The translations under genes and the position numbers were made by a program. Positions 26,467 to 35,325 of a stretch of DNA of 64,000 nucleotides are shown here, piece after piece. This stretch comes from Io17-Chloro-G2 sp965226915 (GTDB lineage: Bacteria; Chloroflexota; Dehalococcoidia; Lucifugimonadales; UBA3495): NCBI GenBank assembly GCA_965226915.1, contig CBDDEJ010000005.1, forward strand, positions 62,001-126,000. The letters are read 5' to 3'. The notes below the pieces were generated by a model, which was given only the letters and a program-made list of their open reading frames with translations, did no database searches and had not been told where the DNA came from. The number at the start of each line of letters is the position of its first letter. Positions within the stretch are counted from its first letter, which is position 1.

Positions 26467-27438
26467 ATGGCGGCCCAGCCGACCATCCCATCTTTTTACG
26501 CCAACGGCGAAAGGATACTATCTATGGACAAGGATATTACCTCGTTCCTGCAGCATCTCATTGTCGAAAAAGGATTCTCTCGCAACACCACCGAAGCCTA
26601 CCGCAACGATCTTCGCCAGTTCTGGGAATTTCTCAGAGAACACGAAAACGGCGCCACCGATGGCGAAAAGCCCTGGGAACTGGTTGACTTGGGCATGCTG
26701 AACGAATACATCGAAGACCTCCGCGGAAGGAAGGGATACCGGGACACCACCACCGCCAGAAAGGTAGCCGCTCTAAAATCATTTTTTGGGTTCCTACACG
26801 AAAACGGCGCCGTTGACGCCGATCCCACCGAATCCCTGGGGTCACCCAGAGTGGGCCGGTCGCTTCCGAAATTCCTGACCGAAGACCAGGTAACTACGCT
26901 TCTTGACCTGGCTTCATTGTCAGGGACCCCGGAAGGGCAACGCGACGCCAATATCTTGGAACTGCTGTACGCCACCGGCCTGCGGGTCAGCGAACTGGTC
27001 TCTCTAAACCTCCAAGACATAGACTTTCAAGAGGGTTACATCCGGTGCTGGGGCAAAGGCTCCAAGGAAAGAATCGTCTATCTGTATCCCAAGGCCGTAA
27101 CCCAGCTAAAGCGTTATATCTCTAAACACCGGCAAAACCTGGTCGTAGGCAAAAAAGACGAACCGGCCCTGTTTATCAACCACCGTGGAGACAGACTGAC
27201 CCGGCAATGGATCTGGTCCGTTCTGAAAACCTACGGGGAAAAGGCCGGTATCGATCAGAGGATCACCCCTCACACCCTGCGCCATAGCTTCGCCACTCAT
27301 TTGCTGCAAAACGGCGCGTCGCTTCGCCACGTTCAAGAGCTTTTGGGCCACTCAAGCATATCCACGACCCAGGTGTACACCCATATGACCACCAACTACC
27401 TGCACCAGGAATACGACAAGAGCCATCCCAGGGCTTAG
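26467..27438 (+). CDS. xerD: Tyrosine recombinase XerD/XerC
   Basis: A 323-residue tyrosine recombinase. The N-terminal SAM-like domain (about 23-115) has FSRNTTEAYRNDLRQF, and the catalytic domain carries Arg173 (ATGLRVSEL), Lys200 (GKGSKERIV), His269 and Arg272 (HTLRHSFATHLL), His295 (LGHSS) and the nucleophile Tyr304 (QVYTH). Length and layout fit the XerC/D dimer-resolution enzymes. The frame may instead start at ATG 26524 (MDKDITSFL), which is nearer the normal family start and has an AAAGGA site. No attachment sites or phage genes are nearby, so a housekeeping role is most likely. The choice between XerC and XerD is uncertain. Confidence 0.9.
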   Translation: MAAQPTIPSFYANGERILSMDKDITSFLQHLIVEKGFSRNTTEAYRNDLRQFWEFLREHENGATDGEKPWELVDLGMLNEYIEDLRGRKGYRDTTTARKVAALKSFFGFLHENGAVDADPTESLGSPRVGRSLPKFLTEDQVTTLLDLASLSGTPEGQRDANILELLYATGLRVSELVSLNLQDIDFQEGYIRCWGKGSKERIVYLYPKAVTQLKRYISKHRQNLVVGKKDEPALFINHRGDRLTRQWIWSVLKTYGEKAGIDQRITPHTLRHSFATHLLQNGASLRHVQELLGHSSISTTQVYTHMTTNYLHQEYDKSHPRA

Positions 27439-27610
27439 CCGCGATACCCCACGGTTCCGGGCGGAGGTCTGTCCGGAACTGTGAACCCCAACATTCTCGG
27501 CATTCTGCAGTTTCGTACCTAAATCAGGCTTATGCGCTGCCTTTTAGCGCCAATTGCTGGTATAGTAGATAGGCGTTCTACGCATGAGACACCTCTGGAG
27601 GTAGTCCAAC

Positions 27611-27967
27611 ATGGCGGGTAAATCTCGCCGGGTGGCTTCACGCCAATCCCAGCTAAACCAACGGAAAAAACGTCAACAGCGAGGTCCCAGCGGTATCCCT
27701 GCCACTGAGCCGCTCCCTGTGGGAGTCGACTCCGACGGTAGTGGAGACGCCCCCTTAGACACCATGTCCAGCGCGGCTGCCACCACCGCCGTTGCCACGG
27801 CCCCGGCAACCACAGCCACCGCGGCGCCCGCACGCCGGGTCTCCGCCAGATCCAGGGATGACCGCACGGCCTCCTACGCATACATGGGATCGGAATTTCG
27901 CCGTATCTTGATCATGGCCGGGATTGGTTTCGCGGTGTTGGTCATATTGAAATTCGTCCTTCCCTAA
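27611..27967 (+). CDS. Small basic protein with one C-terminal membrane anchor
   Basis: This 118-residue protein of unknown function has three parts: a lysine/arginine-rich start (MAGKSRRVASRQSQLNQRKK), an alanine-threonine-rich linker (about 45-78), and a short conserved-looking end, YAYMGSEFRRILIMAG, that runs into a single hydrophobic helix and stops at KFVLP. It should sit tail-anchored with the basic part in the cytoplasm. GGAGG lies 12 bases upstream. The gene lies 49 bases before uvrC and is probably co-transcribed with it. The basic N-terminus could bind nucleic acid or ribosomes, but nothing proves this. Confidence 0.7.
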   Translation: MAGKSRRVASRQSQLNQRKKRQQRGPSGIPATEPLPVGVDSDGSGDAPLDTMSSAAATTAVATAPATTATAAPARRVSARSRDDRTASYAYMGSEFRRILIMAGIGFAVLVILKFVLP

Positions 27968-28016
27968 TATCTTCAACTCGACCCATTCGAATTGAGGTCC
28001 TCGGCTGTAACCCATC

Positions 28017-29882
28017 ATGCCCCTTCAAGATTCAGAGCAGCGCTTACGGGTAACCCCAGAACGACCAGGCGTCTACCTGATGAAGGACGCCCGGGGAACC
28101 GTGCTGTACGTGGGCAAAGCAAGCGTGCTGCGAAACCGCCTCAGGACCTATTTCGGCGCTTCTTCCAACCTCCCCAACAAGATCCGGCGCATGCTGGAAC
28201 ATTTGGCCGATTTCGAGTGCGTTGTCACCGATTCTGAGGCCGAGGCGCTGATCCTAGAAAACACCCTGATCAAGGAGTACCGCCCTCGCTACAACGCCAG
28301 GCTGAAAGACGACAAGACCTATCCTTTCCTAAAGATCGACCTTAACGAAGAGTTCCCTAGGGTTTACATCACCCGCCGGGTGCTCAAAGACGGCGCCCGC
28401 TATTTCGGACCCTTCGCCACGGCGGGAACAGTCCGCAAGACCATGGACTTGATCAAAAAGTTGTTTCCCTACCGCTCTTGCACCAAGCAGATCACCGGTA
28501 ACGACCCGCGCCCATGCCTGGAATACTACATCAACCGGTGCGTGGCGCCCTGCACCGGTTTCGCTTCCAAGGAAGAATACGCCAAGGTCATCCAGCAAGT
28601 GGTGTTGTTCATGGAGGGCGACACCGACGCGGTAACCCAGGATCTGAAGCAAAACATGGAGCGATCGGCCGATAATCTGGAATTCGAGCGGGCGGCAGTG
28701 CTGCGAGACCGCATCCACAGCGTGGAGAAGGTGGCCGAGGAGCAGCGCATCAAAGTCGATTCCAACCTTGTCAAAGACATGGACGTCATCGCTCTCGCCC
28801 AAGGGACCAACGAATCATGGGTCCAGGTGTTTTACATTCGCCACAACAAACTTGTGGGCAGTGATCACTTCTTCATGGAAGGCACCCAAGATGAGCAGCC
28901 GGGCGCGGTGCAGAGCCAGTTCATAAAGCAGTTCTACGGAACGGCGCTCACCATCCCGCCCCGCATTCTGGTGCAGCACGATTTGGAAGAACCTGAGTTG
29001 ATTACGGAGTGGCTCCGCAACCTTCGGGGCGGAGCGGTCAGGATCACGCGCCCCCAGCGGGGAGACCATAAACGGCTGGTGGACGTGGTGGGCGCCAACG
29101 CCACTCAAGGATTGGCCCAGTACCGGGTGAAGTGGTTGAACGATTCGGATGTCACCCAAAAGGCCACCGAGGAGCTACAAGAAGAACTAAGCCTGCCCAC
29201 GCCGGTTCACCGCATGGAATGCTACGACATTTCCCACATCCAGGGGACCAACACCGTGGCCAGCATGGTGGTGTTTGAGGACGGCAGGCCAAAACCGGCC
29301 CACTACCGCCGGTTCCGAATCAAGACCGTTGAAGGCGTTGACGACTTCGAGAGCATGCGGGAAGTGATCCGCCGCCGATTCAAACGGCTAGGAGCCGCCA
29401 GGGCCGCCCAGGCCAAAGGCGAAACCGGCGAGGCTGGATCGGGAGACGCCTGGGGAATCATACCGGACCTGGTTTTAATCGACGGCGGCAAAGGCCAACT
29501 GTCCGCGGCCCTGGAGGTATTCCTGGAGTTGGGCCTGGACGACGTCCCGCTGGCCTCCTTGGCCAAAGAGAACGAAGAGCTATTCGTGCCTCATACTCCC
29601 GAGCCCATCGTCCTGCCCAGGGATTCCCAGGCCCTTTATCTGGTTCAGCGGATTCGCGACGAAGCCCACCGCTTCGCCATTACCTACCACCGCAACCTCC
29701 GCAGTAAAAGCAGTGTGCGTTCTGCCATCGACATGGTCACCGGAATCGGCCCCAAAAGAAAGCGCACCCTGATGCGCCGTTTCGGCACCCTAAAGGGCAT
29801 CAAGGAAGCCCCGGTGGAAGAGATTGCCGCCGTTCCGGGAATGACCCGGTCCCTCGCTTTGCGACTGAAGCAGACGCTGTAA
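28017..29882 (+). CDS. uvrC: Excinuclease ABC subunit C
   Basis: A complete 621-residue UvrC, the dual-incision nuclease of nucleotide-excision repair. The GIY-YIG domain is at about 17-90 (GVYLMKDARGTVLYVGKAS), the cysteine pair region is PCLEYYINRCVAPCTG, and the UVR motif lies near 205-235. The RNase H-like second nuclease domain contains CYDISHIQGTNTVASMVVF and IDGGKGQLSAA, and a helix-hairpin-helix closes the protein (GIGPKRKRTLMRRFG). The ATG at 28017 is followed at once by conserved sequence. No uvrA or uvrB lies in the window. Confidence 0.97.
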   Translation: MPLQDSEQRLRVTPERPGVYLMKDARGTVLYVGKASVLRNRLRTYFGASSNLPNKIRRMLEHLADFECVVTDSEAEALILENTLIKEYRPRYNARLKDDKTYPFLKIDLNEEFPRVYITRRVLKDGARYFGPFATAGTVRKTMDLIKKLFPYRSCTKQITGNDPRPCLEYYINRCVAPCTGFASKEEYAKVIQQVVLFMEGDTDAVTQDLKQNMERSADNLEFERAAVLRDRIHSVEKVAEEQRIKVDSNLVKDMDVIALAQGTNESWVQVFYIRHNKLVGSDHFFMEGTQDEQPGAVQSQFIKQFYGTALTIPPRILVQHDLEEPELITEWLRNLRGGAVRITRPQRGDHKRLVDVVGANATQGLAQYRVKWLNDSDVTQKATEELQEELSLPTPVHRMECYDISHIQGTNTVASMVVFEDGRPKPAHYRRFRIKTVEGVDDFESMREVIRRRFKRLGAARAAQAKGETGEAGSGDAWGIIPDLVLIDGGKGQLSAALEVFLELGLDDVPLASLAKENEELFVPHTPEPIVLPRDSQALYLVQRIRDEAHRFAITYHRNLRSKSSVRSAIDMVTGIGPKRKRTLMRRFGTLKGIKEAPVEEIAAVPGMTRSLALRLKQTL

Positions 29883-30014
29883 ATCTCTGACAGCTTATCT
29901 TCGCGTCCCCCAAACAGGGCCGCTTTTCCTTACATTCTTACTACTTTTAGTCTTGAATGCTTGGCGCCACTACATTATCATACCGATTAGTGTAACGACC
30001 TCGCCGGTGGCATC

Positions 30015-30848
30015 ATGGCTAAATTATCCATCACACTGCCAAACGCAACATCGATCAGCCTGGAATCCGAAAGCGAATCGGAGATGCGGCAGATGGCCGC
30101 CCTGTTGCAAAGCGGCCTGCTGAGGGACCTGCGGGGGCTGCCCCCAACAGAGATCCAACACGAAGATGTACCAAACAACCCCGACAAGGATATCAGTGTA
30201 CCTGCCAACGGCTCGGTAAAAACCGTTGACCCAAAACCCGCCGGCAAATCATCAATCGACAGCTTGCCACCGCCACAGAGACCCCAAGAGGTTTCCCAGA
30301 ACGAACACCCGGCCCAAGCCTCGGAAGACTCGCCGGAAGAACCTCCCGAGAAACTTACTGAGAAACTTTCGGACAAACTTCCGGACAAACCTCCGGAGGG
30401 ACCTCCCAGGACACCACAGGGGGATGATCTACTGCCGGAGGAACCGCCCCGGCGGGAGACCGCGCCGCCAGTCCGCTCCAATGTTGGTGCTCCGGCCGAT
30501 GATAATCCGCCCCATTCCTCCATTCCGCCGAATCTTTCAGACCCTCGGATGGGGCTCGACTTCACCACGTTTTGCCGGGCGGTCAACCCCATCGGCGATA
30601 TGCGAAAGGTGGTGGCCGCCGCGGAAGGAGCCGCCCGGAATTTTTCTATGGAAAACGTGGACGCTTGGGAGCTGGGGCACCTGTTCGGCAAGGCCGGATG
30701 GTCCCAGCCCCACAGCTTCACCCAGGCGCTGCGCAACGCCGCCCGCAGCAAATTCCGCTGGCTGGAGCGGGTCCCCGGAAGGGCTGGCCGCTATTCCGTC
30801 ACCAACGCGGGCCGGGCGGTGGTTTTGAAGGGAACCAACTACCTCTAG
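30015..30848 (+). CDS. Protein of unknown function with a long proline/glutamate linker
   Basis: I do not recognise this 277-residue protein. The start (MAKLSITLPNATSISLESES) is compact, residues about 50-180 are a disordered Pro/Glu/Asp-rich linker with a short internal repeat (KLTEKLSDKLPDKPPEG), and the last about 95 residues fold as a small helical unit: FTTFCRAVNPIGDMRKVV, then AWELGHLFGKAGW and RAGRYSVTNAGRAVV. The latter half of that unit reads like a winged helix. A tether between two binding modules is a reasonable guess. It lies alone between uvrC and an aldehyde dehydrogenase. Confidence 0.7.
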   Translation: MAKLSITLPNATSISLESESESEMRQMAALLQSGLLRDLRGLPPTEIQHEDVPNNPDKDISVPANGSVKTVDPKPAGKSSIDSLPPPQRPQEVSQNEHPAQASEDSPEEPPEKLTEKLSDKLPDKPPEGPPRTPQGDDLLPEEPPRRETAPPVRSNVGAPADDNPPHSSIPPNLSDPRMGLDFTTFCRAVNPIGDMRKVVAAAEGAARNFSMENVDAWELGHLFGKAGWSQPHSFTQALRNAARSKFRWLERVPGRAGRYSVTNAGRAVVLKGTNYL

Positions 30849-31088
30849 GTTCCGGCGCGTTCCCCGGGCATTTAGCAACGGACATTCCCCCAACTCCGCC
30901 AGGACCCAAACTGTCTGGCGCCATTCGGTTATTCTCGTTTATTCCCGGTTTTTCGATGACAGGTTGCGGACGATTTGGCGCCGCCAAGGTTGCGGCTTCT
31001 AGTTGTGGGTAATATCCTAGGCGGAGAAGAAACGTGTTTCCGGCATTAAGCCGGGCAGCAAGTCAGATGTTTAAGGGAGGCGACTTCC

Positions 31089-32501
31089 ATGAGGATGTAC
31101 ATAAACGGATCCTGGTTGGACAAACCCGAGACCATGCCGGTTTTAAACCCCTTCGACCAATCGGTGATAGACACCGTTCCCAAGGCCAATGCATCCGACG
31201 TGGACCGGGCTATCGCCAGCGCCGTCCGGGGCGCCGAGGCCATGCGCAAGCTGACCGCTTATGACCGGTACGCCATTCTGCGCAAGACCGCAGACCTGCT
31301 GGCCGAGCGCGCCGAAGACCTGGCTCGGACCATCACCATGGAAGAGGGCAAGGTCATCGCCGAGGGCCGCACCGAGGTGCAACGGGCCATCCAGACGATC
31401 ACCGGCTCTTCGGAAGAAGCCAAGAGGCTCCACGGGGAAACGGTGCCCCTAGACGCCGCTCCTGGCAACGTGAACCAGTTTGGATTCACCATCCGTGTTC
31501 CCGTGGGCGTGGTGGTGGCCATCGCCCCCTTTAACTTCCCCCTGAACCTGGTTTGCCACAAGGTGGGACCCGCGTTGGCGGCTGGCAACGCGGTGGTCTT
31601 GAAGCCGGCGGGAGACACGCCCCTTTCCGGCCTCAAATTGACCGAGATCCTGCTGGAAGCCGGGCTGCCCGCCGAGGCCATCCAGTGCGTCACCGGCTCC
31701 GGAGCAGAGATTGGCAACGTCATCACCGGAGACCCGCGGGTGCGAAAGATAACCTTTACCGGCAGCATGGAAGTGGGCGACCAGATCTGCCGCAACGCGG
31801 GGATCAAAAAGGTCACCATGGAGCTGGGCTCCAACAGCCCGCTGATCGTCATGCCCGACGCGGACCTGGAAAAGGTGGCCGCCGCCACGGTGGCCGGCGG
31901 ATTCGCCAACGCGGGACAGGTTTGCATCTCCACCCAGCGGGTGTTCGCCGAACGCAGTGTGTATGCCGACTTTTTGGACGCCCTGGTGGCGCCCACTGAA
32001 GCATTCTCCATGGGGAACCCATTGGACGAGGCCGTGCGCATGGGGCCGATGATCCGCGAGTCCGACGCACACCGGGTCGGGGAATGGATCTCCGAAGCGG
32101 TCAGCGGCGGCGCGAGGATAATGGCCGGGGGCGGGCACGAAGGGACGCTACATGCCCCCACGGTGGTGGCCGACGTCAAACCCGACATGCGGGTTTCCCG
32201 GGAAGAGCTTTTCGGCCCTGCCGTGGCCGTCAGCGCCTTCACCGACATCAACGACGCGATATCGATGGCCAACGATAGCCGGTTCGGACTTTCAGCGGGC
32301 ATCTTCACCGAAAACCTAGACTGGGCCATGCGGTTTGCCAGGGAGGTCCAATCGGGCAGCCTGCACATCAACTCGGCTCCCGGCTGGCGCGCCGATCTGA
32401 TGCCCTACGGCGGCCTGAAGGACAGCGGCATGGGCAAAGAGGGCCCTTCCTACGCTGTCCAGGAGATGAGCGAGCTAAAGATGGTGGTGTTCCACCTATA
32501 G
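31089..32501 (+). CDS. NAD(P)-dependent aldehyde dehydrogenase
   Basis: A 470-residue aldehyde dehydrogenase. GVVVAIAPFNFPLNLVCHK (about 139-157) and KPAGDTPLS bind the cofactor, FTGSMEVG is the phosphate loop, the general base Glu lies in MELGSNSPL, and the nucleophile Cys is in NAGQVCISTQRVF. Near the end are the E-x-FGP motif (EELFGPAV) and the GGLKDSGMGKEG loop. The group resembles the lactaldehyde/phosphonoacetaldehyde/glyceraldehyde-3-phosphate dehydrogenase branch; the substrate is unknown. GGGAGG lies about 9 bases upstream of the start. A PIG-L deacetylase follows 66 bases on and may share its transcript. Confidence 0.93.
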   Translation: MRMYINGSWLDKPETMPVLNPFDQSVIDTVPKANASDVDRAIASAVRGAEAMRKLTAYDRYAILRKTADLLAERAEDLARTITMEEGKVIAEGRTEVQRAIQTITGSSEEAKRLHGETVPLDAAPGNVNQFGFTIRVPVGVVVAIAPFNFPLNLVCHKVGPALAAGNAVVLKPAGDTPLSGLKLTEILLEAGLPAEAIQCVTGSGAEIGNVITGDPRVRKITFTGSMEVGDQICRNAGIKKVTMELGSNSPLIVMPDADLEKVAAATVAGGFANAGQVCISTQRVFAERSVYADFLDALVAPTEAFSMGNPLDEAVRMGPMIRESDAHRVGEWISEAVSGGARIMAGGGHEGTLHAPTVVADVKPDMRVSREELFGPAVAVSAFTDINDAISMANDSRFGLSAGIFTENLDWAMRFAREVQSGSLHINSAPGWRADLMPYGGLKDSGMGKEGPSYAVQEMSELKMVVFHL

Positions 32502-32567
32502 GGCTTCAAAAGCTCCAAACGCGGAACCGACGAAAAAACAACCAAACCATAAGGGGTCAATACCTAG

Positions 32568-33317
32568 ATGCAATTGATAACCAAGCCGGCGCGGAAGGCG
32601 CTGGTCGTCACGCCCCATCCCGACGACGCTGAAGGCGGATGTGGGGCCACCATGGCGAAATGGATCAAAGAGTCGGGCAGCGAATTCATTGTGGTCATGT
32701 GCACCAACGGCGACAAGGGTACTTCAGACCGGGAATTAGACCCTGTGGAGTTGGCCGCGACGCGGCAAAAGGAACAGCGCGACGCCTCCAGCGTTTTAGG
32801 GGTGAAAGAAGTGATGTTTCTAGCCCACCCCGACGGCGGATTGGAAGACACCATGGAATTCCGGGGAGAGGTTGTCAGATTGATCCGCAAGCATCGACCG
32901 GACACCATTTTCTGCATCGACCCCTACCGAAGCAAAAGCCACACGCACCGGGACCACCGGATGAGCGGACAAGTGGCAATTGATTCCGCCTTCACTTACG
33001 CCTGGAGCTACCTGCATTTCCCTGAACAGATATCCCAAGAGGGCCTGGAGCCTCACCGGGTGGAGCAGGCATTTTTATGGGGAAGCGAGTCTCCGGACTC
33101 TTATGTGGCATTGGAGGAGACTAACCTGGATCTGAAGGCAGAATCCCTGAGCCGCCACGTAAGCCAGATGCAAAGAAGAACCCGGGAAGACCGGATGGAG
33201 CGAATTCACCGATGGTCCGGAGAGACCGGTGAGAAGGCGGGCGTTCCCTTCGCCGAAGGGTTTCGGCGAATCCAGTTTGGAATTGGCTCCCTGGAATGGC
33301 AGTTTCTGGATGGCTAG
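32568..33317 (+). CDS. PIG-L family N-acetylglucosaminyl deacetylase-like protein
   Basis: A 249-residue zinc hydrolase of the LmbE/PIG-L family. HPDDAEGGCG (from His17) supplies the first His and the Asp base, and SKSHTHRDHRMSG carries the second His set. Family members remove acetyl groups from N-acetyl sugars, as in mycothiol, bacillithiol or GPI-type pathways. This copy is not linked to such genes, so the substrate is open. It follows the aldehyde dehydrogenase on the same strand and is followed by a repeat cluster. Confidence 0.9.
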   Translation: MQLITKPARKALVVTPHPDDAEGGCGATMAKWIKESGSEFIVVMCTNGDKGTSDRELDPVELAATRQKEQRDASSVLGVKEVMFLAHPDGGLEDTMEFRGEVVRLIRKHRPDTIFCIDPYRSKSHTHRDHRMSGQVAIDSAFTYAWSYLHFPEQISQEGLEPHRVEQAFLWGSESPDSYVALEETNLDLKAESLSRHVSQMQRRTREDRMERIHRWSGETGEKAGVPFAEGFRRIQFGIGSLEWQFLDG

Positions 33318-33356
33318 CCGTTAGCCATCCGCTGTCAGCGGTCAGCTTTCAGCTTT
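33318..33356. repeat. GTCAGC-type repeat cluster
   Basis: CCGCTGTCAGCGGTCAGCTTTCAGC lies directly after the PIG-L stop and runs into the 3' end of the convergent hydrolase. It contains a small inverted repeat (CCGCTGTCAGCGG) and matches the style of the clusters at 303, 14581 and 15653. Confidence 0.6.
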
Positions 33357-34133
33357 TGGGAACACGAATTCGTGGACGGCTGAGAAATACTCGGTGAAAC
33401 CCAGGTGCATCAAGTCGTTGTGGCCGGCGCCCGGAATGATCAATAGTTTTTTGCCCGGTGACACGAACCCATCGTACATGCCCACCGCATCTCTCAACGG
33501 CGCCAAATCGTCCATCTGGCCGTGGATAACCAACACCGGGATTTTGATGAATAGCACCTTTTCCAGGTAGTCAGCCTGAAACTTTTTCGCTTGCTCGGGA
33601 TCCAATCCCAGGGTGAAATTACCCAAGCCCGGGCGGCCGCTCTCTATGATCAAGCCCGTCAGGCCTTCAGAAGGATTCGCGGCCAATTCAAACGCGGCGT
33701 GCCGGCCCATGGATCGGCCCATAACGAACCGGAGGCCATTGTAACCGCCGGCCTCTAACATTCCCCACAACGATTCCTGAACGTTCCGCGCATCGGACAA
33801 CATGGTGGAAAAGGCGGGATTACCGTCGCTTCCGCCGTATCCACGGTAATCGGCCACGAAAAAATTGATTCCCACCTGGTTGTATATCGGGGCGATGCCG
33901 TCGTAGTCAGACGCCGTCTCACCATTGCCGTAGAAGAACAGGATAGTTGGATTGGCGCCATTCGGGGCATCCGCGTCAGCAGGAAAAAATCGGCATGACA
34001 AGGATACGCCTTCCTCCACTTGCACCGCGTAGTCTCTAGCTCCCTCCCGGGCAGTAGACCAATTCCTCCGGGGATAAAAGGAGTTCATTGAGATTTCGGG
34101 CCGGTCCAGCGGAGAATAGTCGACGGCGGTCAT
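33342..34133 (-). CDS. Alpha/beta hydrolase
   Basis: A 263-residue serine hydrolase. NPTILFFYGNGETASDY is the oxyanion strand-loop, FVADYRGYGGSDG is characteristic of the fold, the nucleophile is in GRSMGRHAAFE (GRSMG replaces GxSxG), and VIHGQMDDLAPLRD and GAGHNDLM bring the acid and His. It is closest in style to the BEM46/ABHD-type peptidase-like hydrolases; the substrate is unknown. It lies 58 bases downstream of the LLM oxidoreductase start-to-stop pair on the same strand and may share its transcript. Confidence 0.85.
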   Translation of the reverse strand: MTAVDYSPLDRPEISMNSFYPRRNWSTAREGARDYAVQVEEGVSLSCRFFPADADAPNGANPTILFFYGNGETASDYDGIAPIYNQVGINFFVADYRGYGGSDGNPAFSTMLSDARNVQESLWGMLEAGGYNGLRFVMGRSMGRHAAFELAANPSEGLTGLIIESGRPGLGNFTLGLDPEQAKKFQADYLEKVLFIKIPVLVIHGQMDDLAPLRDAVGMYDGFVSPGKKLLIIPGAGHNDLMHLGFTEYFSAVHEFVFPKAES

Positions 34134-34191
34134 TCGTCAGCCTTCAACTAGGGATCGTGCTCGTCTTTCTAAATAAATATCTGGGGCCGGT

Positions 34192-35214
34192 CTAGGAAGC
34201 ATCATGAAACGTCCGAATGATCTTCTTTAATTGAGCGTCTTCCATCGGTTCCGCCGTATGGGGAGAGAAGCTCACCTCATCGACTACGTCCCCGTATCGC
34301 TCCAGGAATTTTTCGGCAACCTCGTCGTACTCTCCCCGCACGCAGAATGCGTCCAACATCTCGTCGCTGACCAGCTCGGCCATCTCCGCCCACCGGCCCT
34401 CTAGAGACATCTTATGCAGTTGCTGCCCGATCTCCGTGAATCCATGGCATTCGAGGACAGGGAAATAAGTGCGCGTGGATGCATAGAAAGAAATGCGCCG
34501 CCGAACTTCACCTTCCAATGCTTGGATGCTCGATTTGTTTGGCCCAGTGATGATGAACCCGCCGCCGCTGATCTTGGCCTGGGCTGGGGTTCGGCCGCCT
34601 TGTTCGGCGCCTTTTTCCAGGTTAGGTTTTATCACCTGGCGCACATAATCGCCGGAGGTCAAACTGTGAAGCATCACGCCGTCGGTGACCTGGCCAGCCA
34701 CCCGGCTGTTGTAGGCGTTTACCGCTCCATTGTAGATAGCGGGATGGGCAAACAAACTTGGCCCAGGGTTGAAAAAGGGCGACATCAGGGAGAATTGGTA
34801 AAACTTGCCCTGGTAGTCCAGCCGGCCATCGCCGTTCCAGCAGTCCCAAATGTGGCGCAACGACTCTACGTATTCCCGCAGTTTGGGTCCTGGGGATTCC
34901 CATTGGGTAGAGAATCGGCGTTCAATGTGGCCTTTCACCTGCGTGCCCAAGCCCAGCCGAAGGCGTCCTCCGGAGAGATCTTGCAAGTCTCGGGCGGTGT
35001 GGGCAACCACCATGGGCGAACGGGGAAAAGCAATGGCAACCCGGGTTTCCAAAGAGACGTCGGACGTCGCAGTGGCCGCCAGCGCCAGGGGTAAGAACGG
35101 GTCGTGAGAGGTCTCGCTGGAAGTGACGCCATCGTATCCCATTGATTCAGCCCAAGAAGCTTCGGCAGGCACTCCGGCTAGGTCTTTGGAAGCCAACCGG
35201 TACTGAACGCGCAT
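34192..35214 (-). CDS. LLM-class F420-dependent oxidoreductase
   Basis: A 340-residue luciferase-like TIM-barrel oxidoreductase. It shows MGYDGVTSSETSHDPFLPLALAA, AIAFPRSPMVVAHTARDLQDLSGGR and GLGTQVKGHIERRF, a pattern typical of the TIGR03617-type F420-dependent enzymes known from mycobacteria and Chloroflexota. The ATG at 35214 has GGAGGG 5 bases upstream, while the longer frame from 35232 has no site. The presence of F420 biosynthesis is implied but not seen in the window. The gene lies between two minus-strand genes and is likely the first of a pair with the alpha/beta hydrolase. Confidence 0.87.
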   Translation of the reverse strand: MRVQYRLASKDLAGVPAEASWAESMGYDGVTSSETSHDPFLPLALAATATSDVSLETRVAIAFPRSPMVVAHTARDLQDLSGGRLRLGLGTQVKGHIERRFSTQWESPGPKLREYVESLRHIWDCWNGDGRLDYQGKFYQFSLMSPFFNPGPSLFAHPAIYNGAVNAYNSRVAGQVTDGVMLHSLTSGDYVRQVIKPNLEKGAEQGGRTPAQAKISGGGFIITGPNKSSIQALEGEVRRRISFYASTRTYFPVLECHGFTEIGQQLHKMSLEGRWAEMAELVSDEMLDAFCVRGEYDEVAEKFLERYGDVVDEVSFSPHTAEPMEDAQLKKIIRTFHDAS

Positions 35215-35325
35215 GCAACCCTCCACCGCCAAGCCGGGGACCTTGATCCATCGGCTCAGGGGAAACCCGTATTTGGCTTCCCAGTATACCTCAGGTTGCC
35301 AAAATTGGGCCGGGCTGAGGCAGGC

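Noticed and set aside
26467..27438. Phage or integron integrase
   Set aside because: Length and domain order fit XerC/D, and no attachment sites, cargo or phage genes are adjacent.
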